Assembly (NCBI GenBank): GCA_024707145.1
Contig: JANQAI010000014.1
Location: forward strand, 62,001 to 126,000
Reading direction: 5' to 3'
From: Magnetospirillum sp.
Lineage (GTDB): Bacteria > Pseudomonadota > Alphaproteobacteria > Rhodospirillales > Magnetospirillaceae
DNA length: 64,000 bases
The notes below the pieces were generated by a model that saw only the letters and a program-made list of their open reading frames with translations, was not told where the DNA came from and ran no database searches. Within the stretch, counting starts at the first letter, position 1, and each line of letters opens with the position of its first letter. Shown here one piece after another: positions 41,949 to 50,815 of this stretch. Position numbers and translations under genes: made by a program.

Positions 41949-43013
41949 GTGCCGCCCCTGGAGATGGCCGCGCTGGCCCTGACTGTGACCGCCGTGACGG
42001 CGGGAGCGGCGCTGGCCGGCGTCCACCTGGGCTTCCGCCCGCCGCGCATGACGCCGTTCGCCAACCCGGCGGACTTCCGGCTGCCGCATCGGGCGGTACG
42101 CATCCCCACCGCCAAGGGCAAGAGCCTGTTCGGCTGGCTGCTGCCCGGTCCGGCCGGAGCGCCGGCGGCGGTAGTCATGCACGGCTGGGGCGCCAATGCC
42201 GACACCCTGCTGCCCCTGGCCGCCCCGCTGGCCCGGAGCGGGCACACCGTCCTGCTGGTCGATGCCCGCTGCCACGGGCGCAGCGACGACGACACCTACG
42301 CCGCCATGCCGCGCTTCGCCGAGGACATGGAAGCCGCCATGGATTGGCTGGCCGCCCAACCCGATCTGGCACCGTGCCGCCTCGCGCTGATCGGCCATTC
42401 GGTGGGCGCGGGCGCCGCCCTGCTGGTGGCGTCGCGGCGGACCGACGTGGCGGCGGTGATCAGCCTGTCGGCCTTCGACCACCCCGAGCGTGTCATGCGC
42501 GGCATGCTGGCACGCCTGCGCCTCCCCTACCGGCCGCTGGGCTGGCTGGTGTGCCGCTACGTGGAATGGGTGATCGGCCACCGTTTCGACGCCATCGCCC
42601 CCGTCACCACCATCGCCGCCATCCCCTGTCCGGTGCTGATCGGCCACGGTGCCGAGGACAAGGTGGTGCCGAGCGCATGCGCCGCCGCCATCCATGCCCG
42701 CGCCGCCGGCAACGCCCGGCTGGTCATCCTGGAGGGAACCAGCCACGAGCGCCCGGCCAGCTTCGAGACTCTGGCCCGGCTGGTGGCGGACTTCCTGATG
42801 GCGGCGTGCGAAAAAGGAGCCCGGAGGCGGGGGGAAACACCTCCGGGCAGAGCGTCGAGGCATGAGCGTATTCGACCGGACCACCATGACGCGCCGGCCC
42901 GCGCCCCGTCATTGACGTTGCGCAAGCGGCGCGGTTGTCAAAGCGACCGCACGGGGCGGCCCGGCGTCAGCACCTCGGCCGCCCGCGCGATGGCGGGGGC
43001 GTCGATACCGTAG
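41949..43013 (+). CDS. Membrane-anchored alpha/beta hydrolase (3' end uncertain)
   Basis: About 354 residues if read to the first stop. GTG at 41949 follows GGGAGGAG; an ATG at 41937 is in frame. An N-terminal span (ALALTVTAVTAGAALAGVHLGF) precedes the hydrolase domain: VVMHGWGANADT (oxyanion), the nucleophile elbow GHSVGAGAAL, the acid in GHGAEDKVVPS and the final His in GTSHERPAS. The substrate is unknown. After ~AACEKG the chain is low-complexity, crosses a hairpin (42819-42848) and overlaps the convergent E1 gene by 76 bases. A lost A in the A5 run at 42811 would instead stop it at 42865. Confidence 0.75.
   Translation: MPPLEMAALALTVTAVTAGAALAGVHLGFRPPRMTPFANPADFRLPHRAVRIPTAKGKSLFGWLLPGPAGAPAAVVMHGWGANADTLLPLAAPLARSGHTVLLVDARCHGRSDDDTYAAMPRFAEDMEAAMDWLAAQPDLAPCRLALIGHSVGAGAALLVASRRTDVAAVISLSAFDHPERVMRGMLARLRLPYRPLGWLVCRYVEWVIGHRFDAIAPVTTIAAIPCPVLIGHGAEDKVVPSACAAAIHARAAGNARLVILEGTSHERPASFETLARLVADFLMAACEKGARRRGETPPGRASRHERIRPDHHDAPARAPSLTLRKRRGCQSDRTGRPGVSTSAARAMAGASIP
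42819..42848. terminator. 9-bp hairpin at the alpha/beta hydrolase 3' end
   Basis: GCCCGGAGG and CCTCCGGGC pair around a 12-base loop. It lies after the last recognisable hydrolase residues and before the end of the convergent E1-like gene, so it is probably a transcript end even though an open frame runs through it. There is no T-tract. Confidence 0.5.
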
Positions 43014-45347
43014 GCGCGGTAGAGGTCGGCGATGGTGCCGGTCTGGCCGAAGCGTTCCACCCCCAGCGCCCGGGTGCGGTGGCCGCGCACCGAGCCCAGC
43101 CAGCTGAGCGCGGCCGGGTGGCCGTCGATGACGGTGACCAGCCCGCAATGGGGCGGCAGCCCGGCCAGCAGCCGTTCCGCGTGGGAGGCGGCATCGGCCG
43201 CCCCGTCCTCGCGCGCCCGCTGGGCGGCGGTCCAGCCGGCATGCAGGCGGTCGGCCGAAGTCACCGCAAGCAGGCCGATGTCGCGCCGGGCCTCGGCCAG
43301 CAGGCCCACCGCCTCGATGGCCTCGGGCGCCACCGCGCCGGTGAAGGCGATGACCACCTGGGCGTTGGGGCCGGGAGGGCGCAGCCAATAGGCCCCGGCG
43401 ACAATGTCGGCGCGCTGGGATCTCGCTCAAGCTCCGCAGCGGCTGCTCCTGCGGGCGCGACGACAGGCGCAGATAGACCGATCCGCCCTTGCCGTCGGCC
43501 AGCCAGGTGGCGGGGTCGGGGCGGTCGCCGCCGTGGCGCTGCATGTGCTCCAGCGACCAGCGCAGGATCACCGCCAGTTCGTCCACGAAGGCCGGCTCGA
43601 ACGCGGCGAGGCCGTCCTGGGCCATGCCCACCAGCGGCGTGCCGATGGACTGATGCGCCCCGCCCTCGGGCGCCAGGGCCAGGCCGGCGGGCGTCGCCAC
43701 CAGCAGGAAGCGGGCATCCTGGTAGCAGGCATAGTTGAGCGCGTCGGCGCCGCGATAGATGAACGGGTCGTACAGCGTGCCGATGGGCAGCAGCCTTTCG
43801 CCGAACAGCGAATGGGACAGCCCCAGCGCCGACAGCAGGGTGAACAGGTTGTTCTCGGCGATGCCCAGTTCCACGTGCTGGCCGGCCGGCGACATTTCCC
43901 AGGCGAAGGTCGAGGGGATGCGCTCCTGCCGGAACACGTCGGCGTTCAGTTCGGTGGAGAACACGCCGCGCCGGTTGACCCAGGCGCCGAGGTTGGTGGA
44001 CACGGTGACGTCGGGCGAGGTGGTGACGATGCGGTCGGCCAGGGCGCCACCGCTACGCCCCAATTCATTGAGGATCAGGCCGAAACCCGCCTGGGTGGAC
44101 AGCACCCGCTGCTCGGGCGCCGCCAGGGCGGCGGGCACCGGGATGGCGGGAGAATCCAGCCGGCGGTGGCCATCGCGGGCGAAGGGAACCTGGTCGAGGA
44201 ACCGTTGCAGGCGCCCGGATTCCACCGGCAGTCCCTCGAAACGGTCCCATTCGTGGCCGGGGCGGATGGCGTGAGCGGCGCGCAACGTCTCCATCTGCTC
44301 GGGCGTCATCAGGCCGGCATGGTTGTCCTTGTGCCCGGCCAGCGGCAGGCCGTAGCCCTTGACCGTATAGGCGATGAAGCACACCGGCCGGTCATGGCTG
44401 CGGGCCTGGGCGAACGCTTCCAGCAGCGTGGGCAGGTCGTGGCCGCCCAGATTGCCCATCAGTTCGGCCAGCTCGGCATCGGAACGCCACGCGATCAGTT
44501 GCGCCGCCGGGCCGTTGCCCAGATCAGCCAGCAGATGCTTGCGCCACGCCGCGCCGCCCTGGAAGGTGAGCGCCGAATAGAGCTGGTTGGGGCAGCGGTC
44601 GATCCAGTCGCGCAGGTGCTCGCCGCCCGGCTCGGCGAAGGCGGCGCGCATGAGCCGCCCGTGCTTGAGCACCACCACCTCCCAGCCGAAGGCGCGGAAC
44701 ATGCCTTCCAACCGGTCGCGCAGGCCCTCGTGCACCACCGCGTCCAGGCTCTGGCGGTTGTAGTCGATCACCCACCAGGTGTTGCGCAGGCCGTGCTTCC
44801 AGCCTTCCAGCAGCGCCTCGGAGACGTTGCCCTCGTCCATCTCGGCATCGCCCGCCAGCGCGATCATGCGTCCCTCGGGCCGGCCGGTTCCCCAGCCCTT
44901 GGCACGCAGGTAGTCCTGCACCAGCGCGGCGAAAACGGTCTGCGCCACCCCCATGCCCACCGAGCCGGTGGAGAAGTCCACGTCGTCGTGGTCCTTGGTG
45001 CGCGAGGGGTAGGATTGCGCCCCGCCAAAGCCGCGATAGCGCTTGAGCGCGTCCAGCTCCTGATGGCCCAGCAGGTATTGGATGGCATGGAAGGCCGGCG
45101 AGGCGTGCGGCTTCACCGCTACCCGGTCCTCGGGGTTGAGGGCGCTGAAGTAGAGCGCGGTCATGATGGTGGCCATGGAAGCCGACGAGGCCTGGTGACC
45201 GCCCACCTTCAGCCCGTCCTCGTTGGGCCGCATGTGGTTGGCGTGATGGATCATCCACGAGGCCAGCCAGAGCACCTTGCGCTCAAGGGCGGGCAGGCAG
45301 GCGAGGCGGTCGTCGGCCGGGTGGTCGAGGGTGGCGAGGGTGTCCAT
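42938..45347 (-). CDS. Thiamine-diphosphate enzyme, homodimeric E1/transketolase type (frameshifted)
   Basis: The corrected product is about 802 residues. The ThDP motif is GDAEMDEGNVSEALLEGWKHGLRNTWWVIDYNRQSLD, and DHDDVDFSTGSVGMGVAQTVFA and YTVKGYGLPLAGHKDNHAG resemble the homodimeric pyruvate dehydrogenase E1. A central pyrimidine domain contains HVELGIAENNLFTLLSALGLSH, followed by a transketolase C-domain. The frame is broken near 43411-43422, after SLSEIPA, by one extra base or two missing ones. Substrate (pyruvate, another 2-oxoacid or a sugar phosphate) is not certain, and no E2/E3 genes are adjacent. It is divergent from an Lrp-family regulator, which probably controls it. Confidence 0.8.
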
Positions 45348-45441
45348 GGCGGCGCCTTTTGGTGCAAAATTTCCAACACCGCCCAGTCTAGCACCGACGT
45401 TCCGGCAGAGGGTTGCGAAGGCAAGCACCTTGCCGTAACGT

Positions 45442-45458
45442 TTTGGCATCTTCTGCCA
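45442..45458. promoter_or_regulatory. Candidate regulator binding dyad
   Basis: TTGGCA-TCTTC-TGCCAA is a perfect 6-bp inverted repeat with a 5-bp centre in the 136-base gap between the divergent E1-like and Lrp-family genes. A further TGCCAA half-site overlaps the Lrp-family start codon. Use by the adjacent Lrp/AsnC protein is inferred from position. Confidence 0.5.
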
Positions 45459-45483
45459 ACTTATCGGCACTCCGAGGTGATTT

Positions 45484-45957
45484 ATGCCAAATACCGCCAT
45501 GGATGCCATCGACCGCCGCATCCTGACCGAGCTTCAGCGCAACGGGCGCATCTCCAACGCCGACCTGGCCCAGGCGGTGGGGCTGTCGCCCTCGCCCTGC
45601 CTGCGCCGGGTCAAGGCGCTGGAGGAGGCCGGCACCATCCGCACCTATGTGGCCCTGCTGGACCCCGAGGCGGTGGGTCTGCCGGTGAGCGTGTTCGTGC
45701 ACGTCACCCTGGAGCGTCAGGTGGAGGAACGCCTGGACGCCTTCGAGGTCGCCATCACGCGCCGCCCCGAGGTGCTGGAATGCTATCTGATGACCGGCGA
45801 GGCCGATTACCTGCTGCGGGTGGTGGTGCCCGACCTGGGCGCCTACGAGCGCTTCCTCAAGGATCATCTGACCCGGATTCCCGGCGTCGCCAGCATCAAG
45901 TCCAGCTTCGCGCTCAAGCAGGTGCGCTACAACACCGCCTTGCCGCTGGAGCGCTGA
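45484..45957 (+). CDS. Lrp/AsnC-family transcriptional regulator
   Basis: 157 residues: an AsnC-type helix-turn-helix (AIDRRILTELQRNGRISNADLAQAVGLSPSPCLRRVK) followed by the RAM ligand-binding domain (ECYLMTGEADYLLRVVVPDL, IPGVASIKSSFALKQ). The family forms octamers sensing amino acids. It lies 17 bases before ilvA and divergent from the E1-like gene, so control of branched-chain or 2-oxoacid metabolism is a reasonable inference. Confidence 0.9.
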   Translation: MPNTAMDAIDRRILTELQRNGRISNADLAQAVGLSPSPCLRRVKALEEAGTIRTYVALLDPEAVGLPVSVFVHVTLERQVEERLDAFEVAITRRPEVLECYLMTGEADYLLRVVVPDLGAYERFLKDHLTRIPGVASIKSSFALKQVRYNTALPLER

Positions 45958-45974
45958 GCCCGCATCATGCGGCC

Positions 45975-47516
45975 ATGACTACGCTTCCCGACCTGCAGGA
46001 CTACGTCCGGCGCATCCTCACCTCGGCGGTGTACGAGGTGGCGGAGGAAACTCCCCTCGACCGCATGACCCAGCTGTCCGCCCGCCTGGGCGTGGACGTG
46101 CTGCTCAAGCGCGAGGATCTGCAGCCCGTCTTCTCGTTCAAGATCAGGGGCGCCCACAACCGCATCGCCGCCCTCGCCGCCGAGGAGCGCGCCCGCGGCG
46201 TCATCTGCGCCTCGGCCGGCAACCATGCCCAGGGCGTTGCCTTGTCGGCGGCGCGGCTGGACACCCGCGCCGTCATCGTCATGCCCACCACCACCCCCAG
46301 CATCAAGGTGCGCGCGGTGGAGCGCCTGGGCGGCGAGGTGGTGCTGCACGGCGACGGTTTCGACGCCGCCCGCGCCCATGCCTCCGCGTTGGCCGAGCGC
46401 GACGGCCTGGTCTTTGTCCATCCCTTCGACGACGCCGACGTCATCGCCGGCCAGGGCACCATCGCCATGGAATTGCTGCGCCAGCAGCCCGGCGCGATGG
46501 GCGCCGTCTACGTGCCCATCGGCGGCGGCGGACTGGCGGCCGGCGTGGCCGCCTATGTCAAGTTCCTGCGCCCCGACATCAAGGTGATCGGCGTCGAACC
46601 CGAGGACGCCGCCAGCATGCAGGCCGCCATTGCCGCCGGCAAGCCGGTGGATCTGGGCCCGGTGGGCATCTTCGCCGACGGCGTCGCCGTGCGCCAGGTG
46701 GGCGCCGAAACCTTCCGCCTGTGCAACGCCCTGCTGGACGGCATCGTCACCGTCACCACCGACCAGATCTGCGCCGCCATCAAGGATATCTTCGACGACA
46801 CCCGCGCCATCGCCGAACCGGCCGGCGCCCTGGCCCTGGCCGGCCTGCGCCACCACGTGGAGACGGGCGCGGCGCCGCAAGGGCCGCTGATCGCGGTCAA
46901 TTCCGGCGCCAACATCAATTTCGACCGCCTGCGCCACGTGGCCGAGCGGTCCGAGATCGGCGAGCGGGGCGAGGCGCTGCTGGCGGTCACCATCCCCGAG
47001 CGGCCGGGCAGCTACCGCACCTTCATCCGGCTGCTGGGCGGCCGCGCCATCACCGAGTTCAACTACCGCACTGCCCACGGCCAGGCCGCCCGCATCTTCG
47101 TCGGCGTCAAGCTGGCCCAGGGCGACCGCGAGAAGCGGCAGATCATCGACCTGCTGGCCCGCGCCGGCCACGAGGTGGTGGACATGACCGACAATGAGGT
47201 CGCCAAGCTGCACGTGCGCTACATGGTGGGTGGCCGCGCCGCCGACCTGAAGGACGAACTGGTCTACCGCTTCCAGTTCCCCGAGCGGCCGGGCGCCCTG
47301 CTGAACTTCCTGGAGGGGCTGCGCCCCGACTGGAACATTTCGCTGTTCCATTACCGCAACCATGGCGCCGATTACGGCCGCGTGCTGGTGGGCATCCAGG
47401 TGCCCCAGGCGGACCGGCCGTTGTTCCATGACTTCCTGGAGGCGTTGGGCTATTCCCACTGGGACGAGACCGCCAACCCCGCCTACCGCCTGTTCCTGGA
47501 CAGCGGCCCAGCCTGA
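45975..47516 (+). CDS. ilvA: Threonine ammonia-lyase, biosynthetic (IlvA)
   Basis: 513 residues. The PLP Lys is in PVFSFKIRGAHNRI, with ASAGNHAQGVALSA and the glycine loop VPIGGGGLAAGVA. Two C-terminal ACT-like regulatory repeats (ERPGSYRTFIRLLGG and ERPGALLNFLEGLRP, ~325-510) identify the isoleucine-feedback-controlled biosynthetic form rather than the short catabolic one. It makes 2-oxobutyrate for isoleucine synthesis. Six bases separate it from the next gene, so all three plus-strand genes here may be one operon. Confidence 0.93.
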   Translation: MTTLPDLQDYVRRILTSAVYEVAEETPLDRMTQLSARLGVDVLLKREDLQPVFSFKIRGAHNRIAALAAEERARGVICASAGNHAQGVALSAARLDTRAVIVMPTTTPSIKVRAVERLGGEVVLHGDGFDAARAHASALAERDGLVFVHPFDDADVIAGQGTIAMELLRQQPGAMGAVYVPIGGGGLAAGVAAYVKFLRPDIKVIGVEPEDAASMQAAIAAGKPVDLGPVGIFADGVAVRQVGAETFRLCNALLDGIVTVTTDQICAAIKDIFDDTRAIAEPAGALALAGLRHHVETGAAPQGPLIAVNSGANINFDRLRHVAERSEIGERGEALLAVTIPERPGSYRTFIRLLGGRAITEFNYRTAHGQAARIFVGVKLAQGDREKRQIIDLLARAGHEVVDMTDNEVAKLHVRYMVGGRAADLKDELVYRFQFPERPGALLNFLEGLRPDWNISLFHYRNHGADYGRVLVGIQVPQADRPLFHDFLEALGYSHWDETANPAYRLFLDSGPA

Positions 47517-47521
47517 AAGAC

Positions 47522-48412
47522 ATGCCCATGACCACCGTGGCCACCCACAGCGGCACCTTCCATGCCGATGACTGCTTCGCCTTCGCCATCCTGAGGGCCG
47601 CCCTGGGCGGCGCCGTCACCTTGGTGCGCTCGCGCGAGCAGGCGGTGCTGGAGGCCGCCGCGGTGGTGTTCGACGTGGGCGGCACCTGCGATCCGGCCGC
47701 CGGCCGCTACGACCACCACATGCGCGACCGCCCCCTGCGCCCCAGCGGCGAGCCGTTCAGCTCGGCCGGGCTGGTGTGGCGTGATTACGGCCCGCGCGCG
47801 GTTCGCGCCCTGCTGCCCGCCGTCACGGAAACCGAGGCGGCGCAGGTGGTCGAGCGGGTGGATGGCGGCCTGATCCGCGACATCGACCTGATGGACAACG
47901 GCGCCATGACGCCGACGCCCGGCCACTTCTCCACCGTGCTGGAGGCGTTCAACCCCACCTTCGCCGAGGAGGAGGGCGACGAGGACGCCGCCTTCGCCGA
48001 GGCGGCGGAACTGGCCGGCCGCGTGCTGGCCCGCGCCGTCGCCCGCGCCCACGCCGCCGTGCTGGCCGCCGAGACGGTGGCCGAGGCGGCGCGGACCGCC
48101 GAGGATCCGCGCATCCTGGTGCTGGAGCGCCGGGTGCCGTGGGAGGACGCGGTGTTCGACCTGAGCCTGGGGCAGGCGCTCTACGTGGTCCGCCCGGCCG
48201 GCAAGCAATGGACGGTCAGCGCGGTGCCGCCCGAGCGCACCTCGTTCGCCCAGCGCAAGCCGCTGCCGGAAGCCTGGGGCGGCCTGCGCGACGGCGATTT
48301 CGCGGCGGCCACCGGCGTGGCCGATGCCACCTTCTGCCACCCCGCCCGCTTCGTCTGCGGCGCCATCAGCCGCGAGGGCGCGGTGACGCTGGCCAAGCTG
48401 GCCGCCGGGTGA
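47522..48412 (+). CDS. MYG1 family (UPF0160) DHH-type metal-dependent hydrolase
   Basis: 296 residues. THSGTFHADDCFAFAIL carries the DHH-type His/Asp metal ligands, and FDVGGTCDPAAGRYDHHM is the DHH motif. The C-terminus (FCHPARFVCGAISREGAVTLAKLA) is characteristic of MYG1. The eukaryotic MYG1 protein is a 3'-5' RNA exonuclease, and bacterial members are assumed to share that activity. It ends one base before a convergent gene. Confidence 0.88.
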   Translation: MPMTTVATHSGTFHADDCFAFAILRAALGGAVTLVRSREQAVLEAAAVVFDVGGTCDPAAGRYDHHMRDRPLRPSGEPFSSAGLVWRDYGPRAVRALLPAVTETEAAQVVERVDGGLIRDIDLMDNGAMTPTPGHFSTVLEAFNPTFAEEEGDEDAAFAEAAELAGRVLARAVARAHAAVLAAETVAEAARTAEDPRILVLERRVPWEDAVFDLSLGQALYVVRPAGKQWTVSAVPPERTSFAQRKPLPEAWGGLRDGDFAAATGVADATFCHPARFVCGAISREGAVTLAKLAAG

Positions 48413-48413
48413 G

Positions 48414-48662
48414 TCACGCTTCCGGCGAGCGGCTCTCATCGTTGGCAGACCGGCGGATCAGCGCCCGCCCGACCAGGAAGAGGCCGAACAGGACGGCCAG
48501 CGTCGGCACGGTGAAGGCCGACGCCATCAGGATCATGTTCCAGCCGCCCTTGGCATCGACGATGAAGATGCCGGCACACAGTCCGCTGGCCGCCATGCCG
48601 ATGATGGCCAGCACCGCCAGCAGCCAGCCGCCGACGCCGAGCAGAAAGCGCAGCGCCGCCAT
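48414..48662 (-). CDS. Small two-span membrane protein
   Basis: 82 residues starting at the ATG in a TGATG overlap with the radical SAM gene stop, so it is translationally coupled. Two hydrophobic helices are seen (FLLGVGGWLLAVLAIIGMAASGL and MILMASAFTVPTLAVLFGLFLVG), then a polar tail. No family is recognised. Its coupling to the radical SAM and Lgt-like genes suggests a membrane partner in the same pathway. Confidence 0.7.
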   Translation of the reverse strand: MAALRFLLGVGGWLLAVLAIIGMAASGLCAGIFIVDAKGGWNMILMASAFTVPTLAVLFGLFLVGRALIRRSANDESRSPEA

Positions 48663-50023
48663 CAGGCCGTCGTCCCGGTGCGATGGAACAGGTTCCAGGT
48701 GTCCAGCGGCACCATACGGCCATCGGGCACCGCCACGTGCACGCACGACCGCTTGACCGCCCCCAGGTCGAAACTGAAGCGATCGAGGAACTGCGCGATG
48801 ACGACGCGGAACACCCGGTCATAGGTCAGCTTCTCCGGCGCCGCCACCTTGGGCAGGCAGCACAGCAGCTCGCCGAGCGTGGCGGCGCAGGATTCTGCCG
48901 GCGGCCGACAGCGACAGCACCGCCATGGCCCTTTCCCTAAGCCCCGGGACCGCGTCGAAGGTCAGTGTGTTGGGTACCGCCGACAGCAGGATGTCGCGTG
49001 GAAACAAGCCGGTAACCGGCACCATGCGGGGACCGTCGCGCAGGCCATAGGCGATGGCGATGCTTTCCGGGCTACAGGGCAGCGGGATGACGTCCTGGGC
49101 CCCGAACAGCCCCGAATCGATCACCCGACGGCGGATGTCCGACACCAGCATGCGGCGATCCTTGTCCACTGGACCGCGCCCGGCCGCCTGGGCCGGCTGC
49201 AAGGTCACACCGCGCACGCAGCGCCATTCCAAGGCGTGCCGCAGGATGTCGCCGATCTCGTCGTCATTGACGCCCTTCCGCACCACCGCCACCAGGGTGG
49301 TGGAGATATTATGCCGCTCCAGGGCTTCGAGGGCACGGCGGCGGATGCCGCTCAGGTCGCGGCCCCGCAAGCGGTGCAGCACCTCGGGCCGCAGCGAATC
49401 GAATTGCAGGTAGACCTCGAAGCCCGGCATCAATCTGGCCAGCCGGGCGACGAAATCCCGGTCCTCGGCCAACCGCACGCCGTTGGTGTTGAGCATGACG
49501 TGGCGGATGGGCCGCGCCTTGGCGGCACGCAGGATGTCGAGAATCTGCGGATGCTCGCAGGGCTCGCCGCCGCTGATCTGGACTAGGTCGGGACGCCCGC
49601 CCTCGCTGGCCACCACCTGATCCAGCATCGCCTCGACCTCGGCCAGCGGGCGATGGCCGCCATGGGGGTCGAACCGGCGAAGCACACCGGACAGCCCAGT
49701 GAACACGCATCGGTGACTTCCACCAGCGCCAGGCAGGAATGCTGTTCATGATCCGGGCACAAGCCGCAATCCCATGGACAGCCCTTGTCCACCTCGGTGT
49801 GGAAGCGGGCCGGCAGGTCGCCCGGCTTGATGAAGTCGCGGCACAGGCGCCAGTAATCGTAGTCGGACGAGATCTGGGTACGCTGGGCGCCGTGCTCGGG
49901 GCAGCGCTTCAGGTGCCAGACGGCACCGCCTTCGGCCACCACCTTGGCCGGCACCAGCGCCAGGCATTCCTCGCACAGCGCCGTGGTGGCGCCCAGATAC
50001 AGCCAGGGCCTAGGCTCGGGCAT
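48662..50023 (-). CDS. Radical SAM enzyme of the Tes/PTO1314 type (two indels)
   Basis: The corrected product is about 453 residues. An N-terminal Cys-rich segment (CEECLALVPAKVV..KRCPEHG) is followed by an extra CxxxCxxC cluster (CPWDCGLCPDHEQHS) and the canonical radical-SAM site CSLGCPVC, then ISGGEPCEHPQI. This layout is that of the archaeal tetraether synthase family (MJ0619) and its bacterial relatives, which join lipid acyl or isoprenoid chains by C-C bonds. One G is missing in G5 at 49664-49668, and one base is extra near 48889-48897. It overlaps the Lgt-like gene by 14 bases and may be fused to it in reality. The exact reaction is unproven. Confidence 0.75.
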
Positions 50024-50705
50024 GGATTTTCTCCCGCAGCAGCACGGCGCCGAGGCCATAGGCCATCAGCGCCAGGCAGCCGAAATGGAACAGGTTGAAC
50101 GGGCCCGCCACGGTGGGATAGGGCTTGAGGAATTCCCAGGCGAAGCGTTGCCCGCCATACCACAGGACGAACAGGGCGAAGCCATGCCGGCGCGCCACCC
50201 CGGAGCCCCCGGCGAGGGCATGCAGAAACCAGCCCAGGAAGGCCAGCATGGCCACGGATTCGTAGGCCTGGACGGGATGGCGGGGCACGCCGTCACCGAA
50301 ATCCCAGCCCCAGGGCAGGGCGGTGGGCGTGCCATAGGTGTAGTCGTCCAATCCGGACAACAGGCAGCCGACCCGGCCGATGGCGATGCCCGCCGCCATG
50401 GGCGCCACGAAACCCAGGCCGGTGGAGCCGCTCAAGCGGTTGAGGCGCTTGTAGGCCTCGACCGCGACGATGCCGCCCAGCAATCCGCCCAGGACGCTCT
50501 TGCCCTCGCCCATGCCGGCCAGCACGGTGTTGGCGCTGCCGAGCAGCAGCGCGCCGACCAAGGCGCCGAGGGCGGCGGCGGCGAAATACCACGGCCGGCC
50601 GGCCAGATTGAAACCCGACCCGGCATCCCAACGACGGCGCACGGCGTAGCCGATCAAGGCCGCCATCCCCCAAGCGGCCAGATCGAATAGCGTGTGAATG
50701 GTCAC
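50010..50705 (-). CDS. Prolipoprotein diacylglyceryl transferase-like membrane protein
   Basis: 231 residues with about six membrane spans. IGRVGCLLSGLDDYTYGTPTALPWG resembles the Lgt signature loop, and HPVQAYESVAMLAF and GFALFVLWYGGQRFAWEF match other conserved Lgt segments. Lgt transfers diacylglycerol from phosphatidylglycerol to lipoprotein Cys. This is a divergent paralogue, and its Lgt activity is not assured. Its stop TAG lies in an AGCCTAGG context: removing one C would read straight into the radical SAM frame. Its coupling to a lipid-acting radical SAM enzyme argues for a role in lipid modification. Confidence 0.8.
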   Translation of the reverse strand: MTIHTLFDLAAWGMAALIGYAVRRRWDAGSGFNLAGRPWYFAAAALGALVGALLLGSANTVLAGMGEGKSVLGGLLGGIVAVEAYKRLNRLSGSTGLGFVAPMAAGIAIGRVGCLLSGLDDYTYGTPTALPWGWDFGDGVPRHPVQAYESVAMLAFLGWFLHALAGGSGVARRHGFALFVLWYGGQRFAWEFLKPYPTVAGPFNLFHFGCLALMAYGLGAVLLREKIHARA

Positions 50706-50815
50706 ATCCCCCTCCCTGACGTTCAGGAGAGTACAGAGGCGGCGGCGAATATCAACCGTTCCGAGATTTCCCCGCCCCTTGCTCTTTGCTCCGGGAAGCT
50801 CTTAATCTTCCGGCC

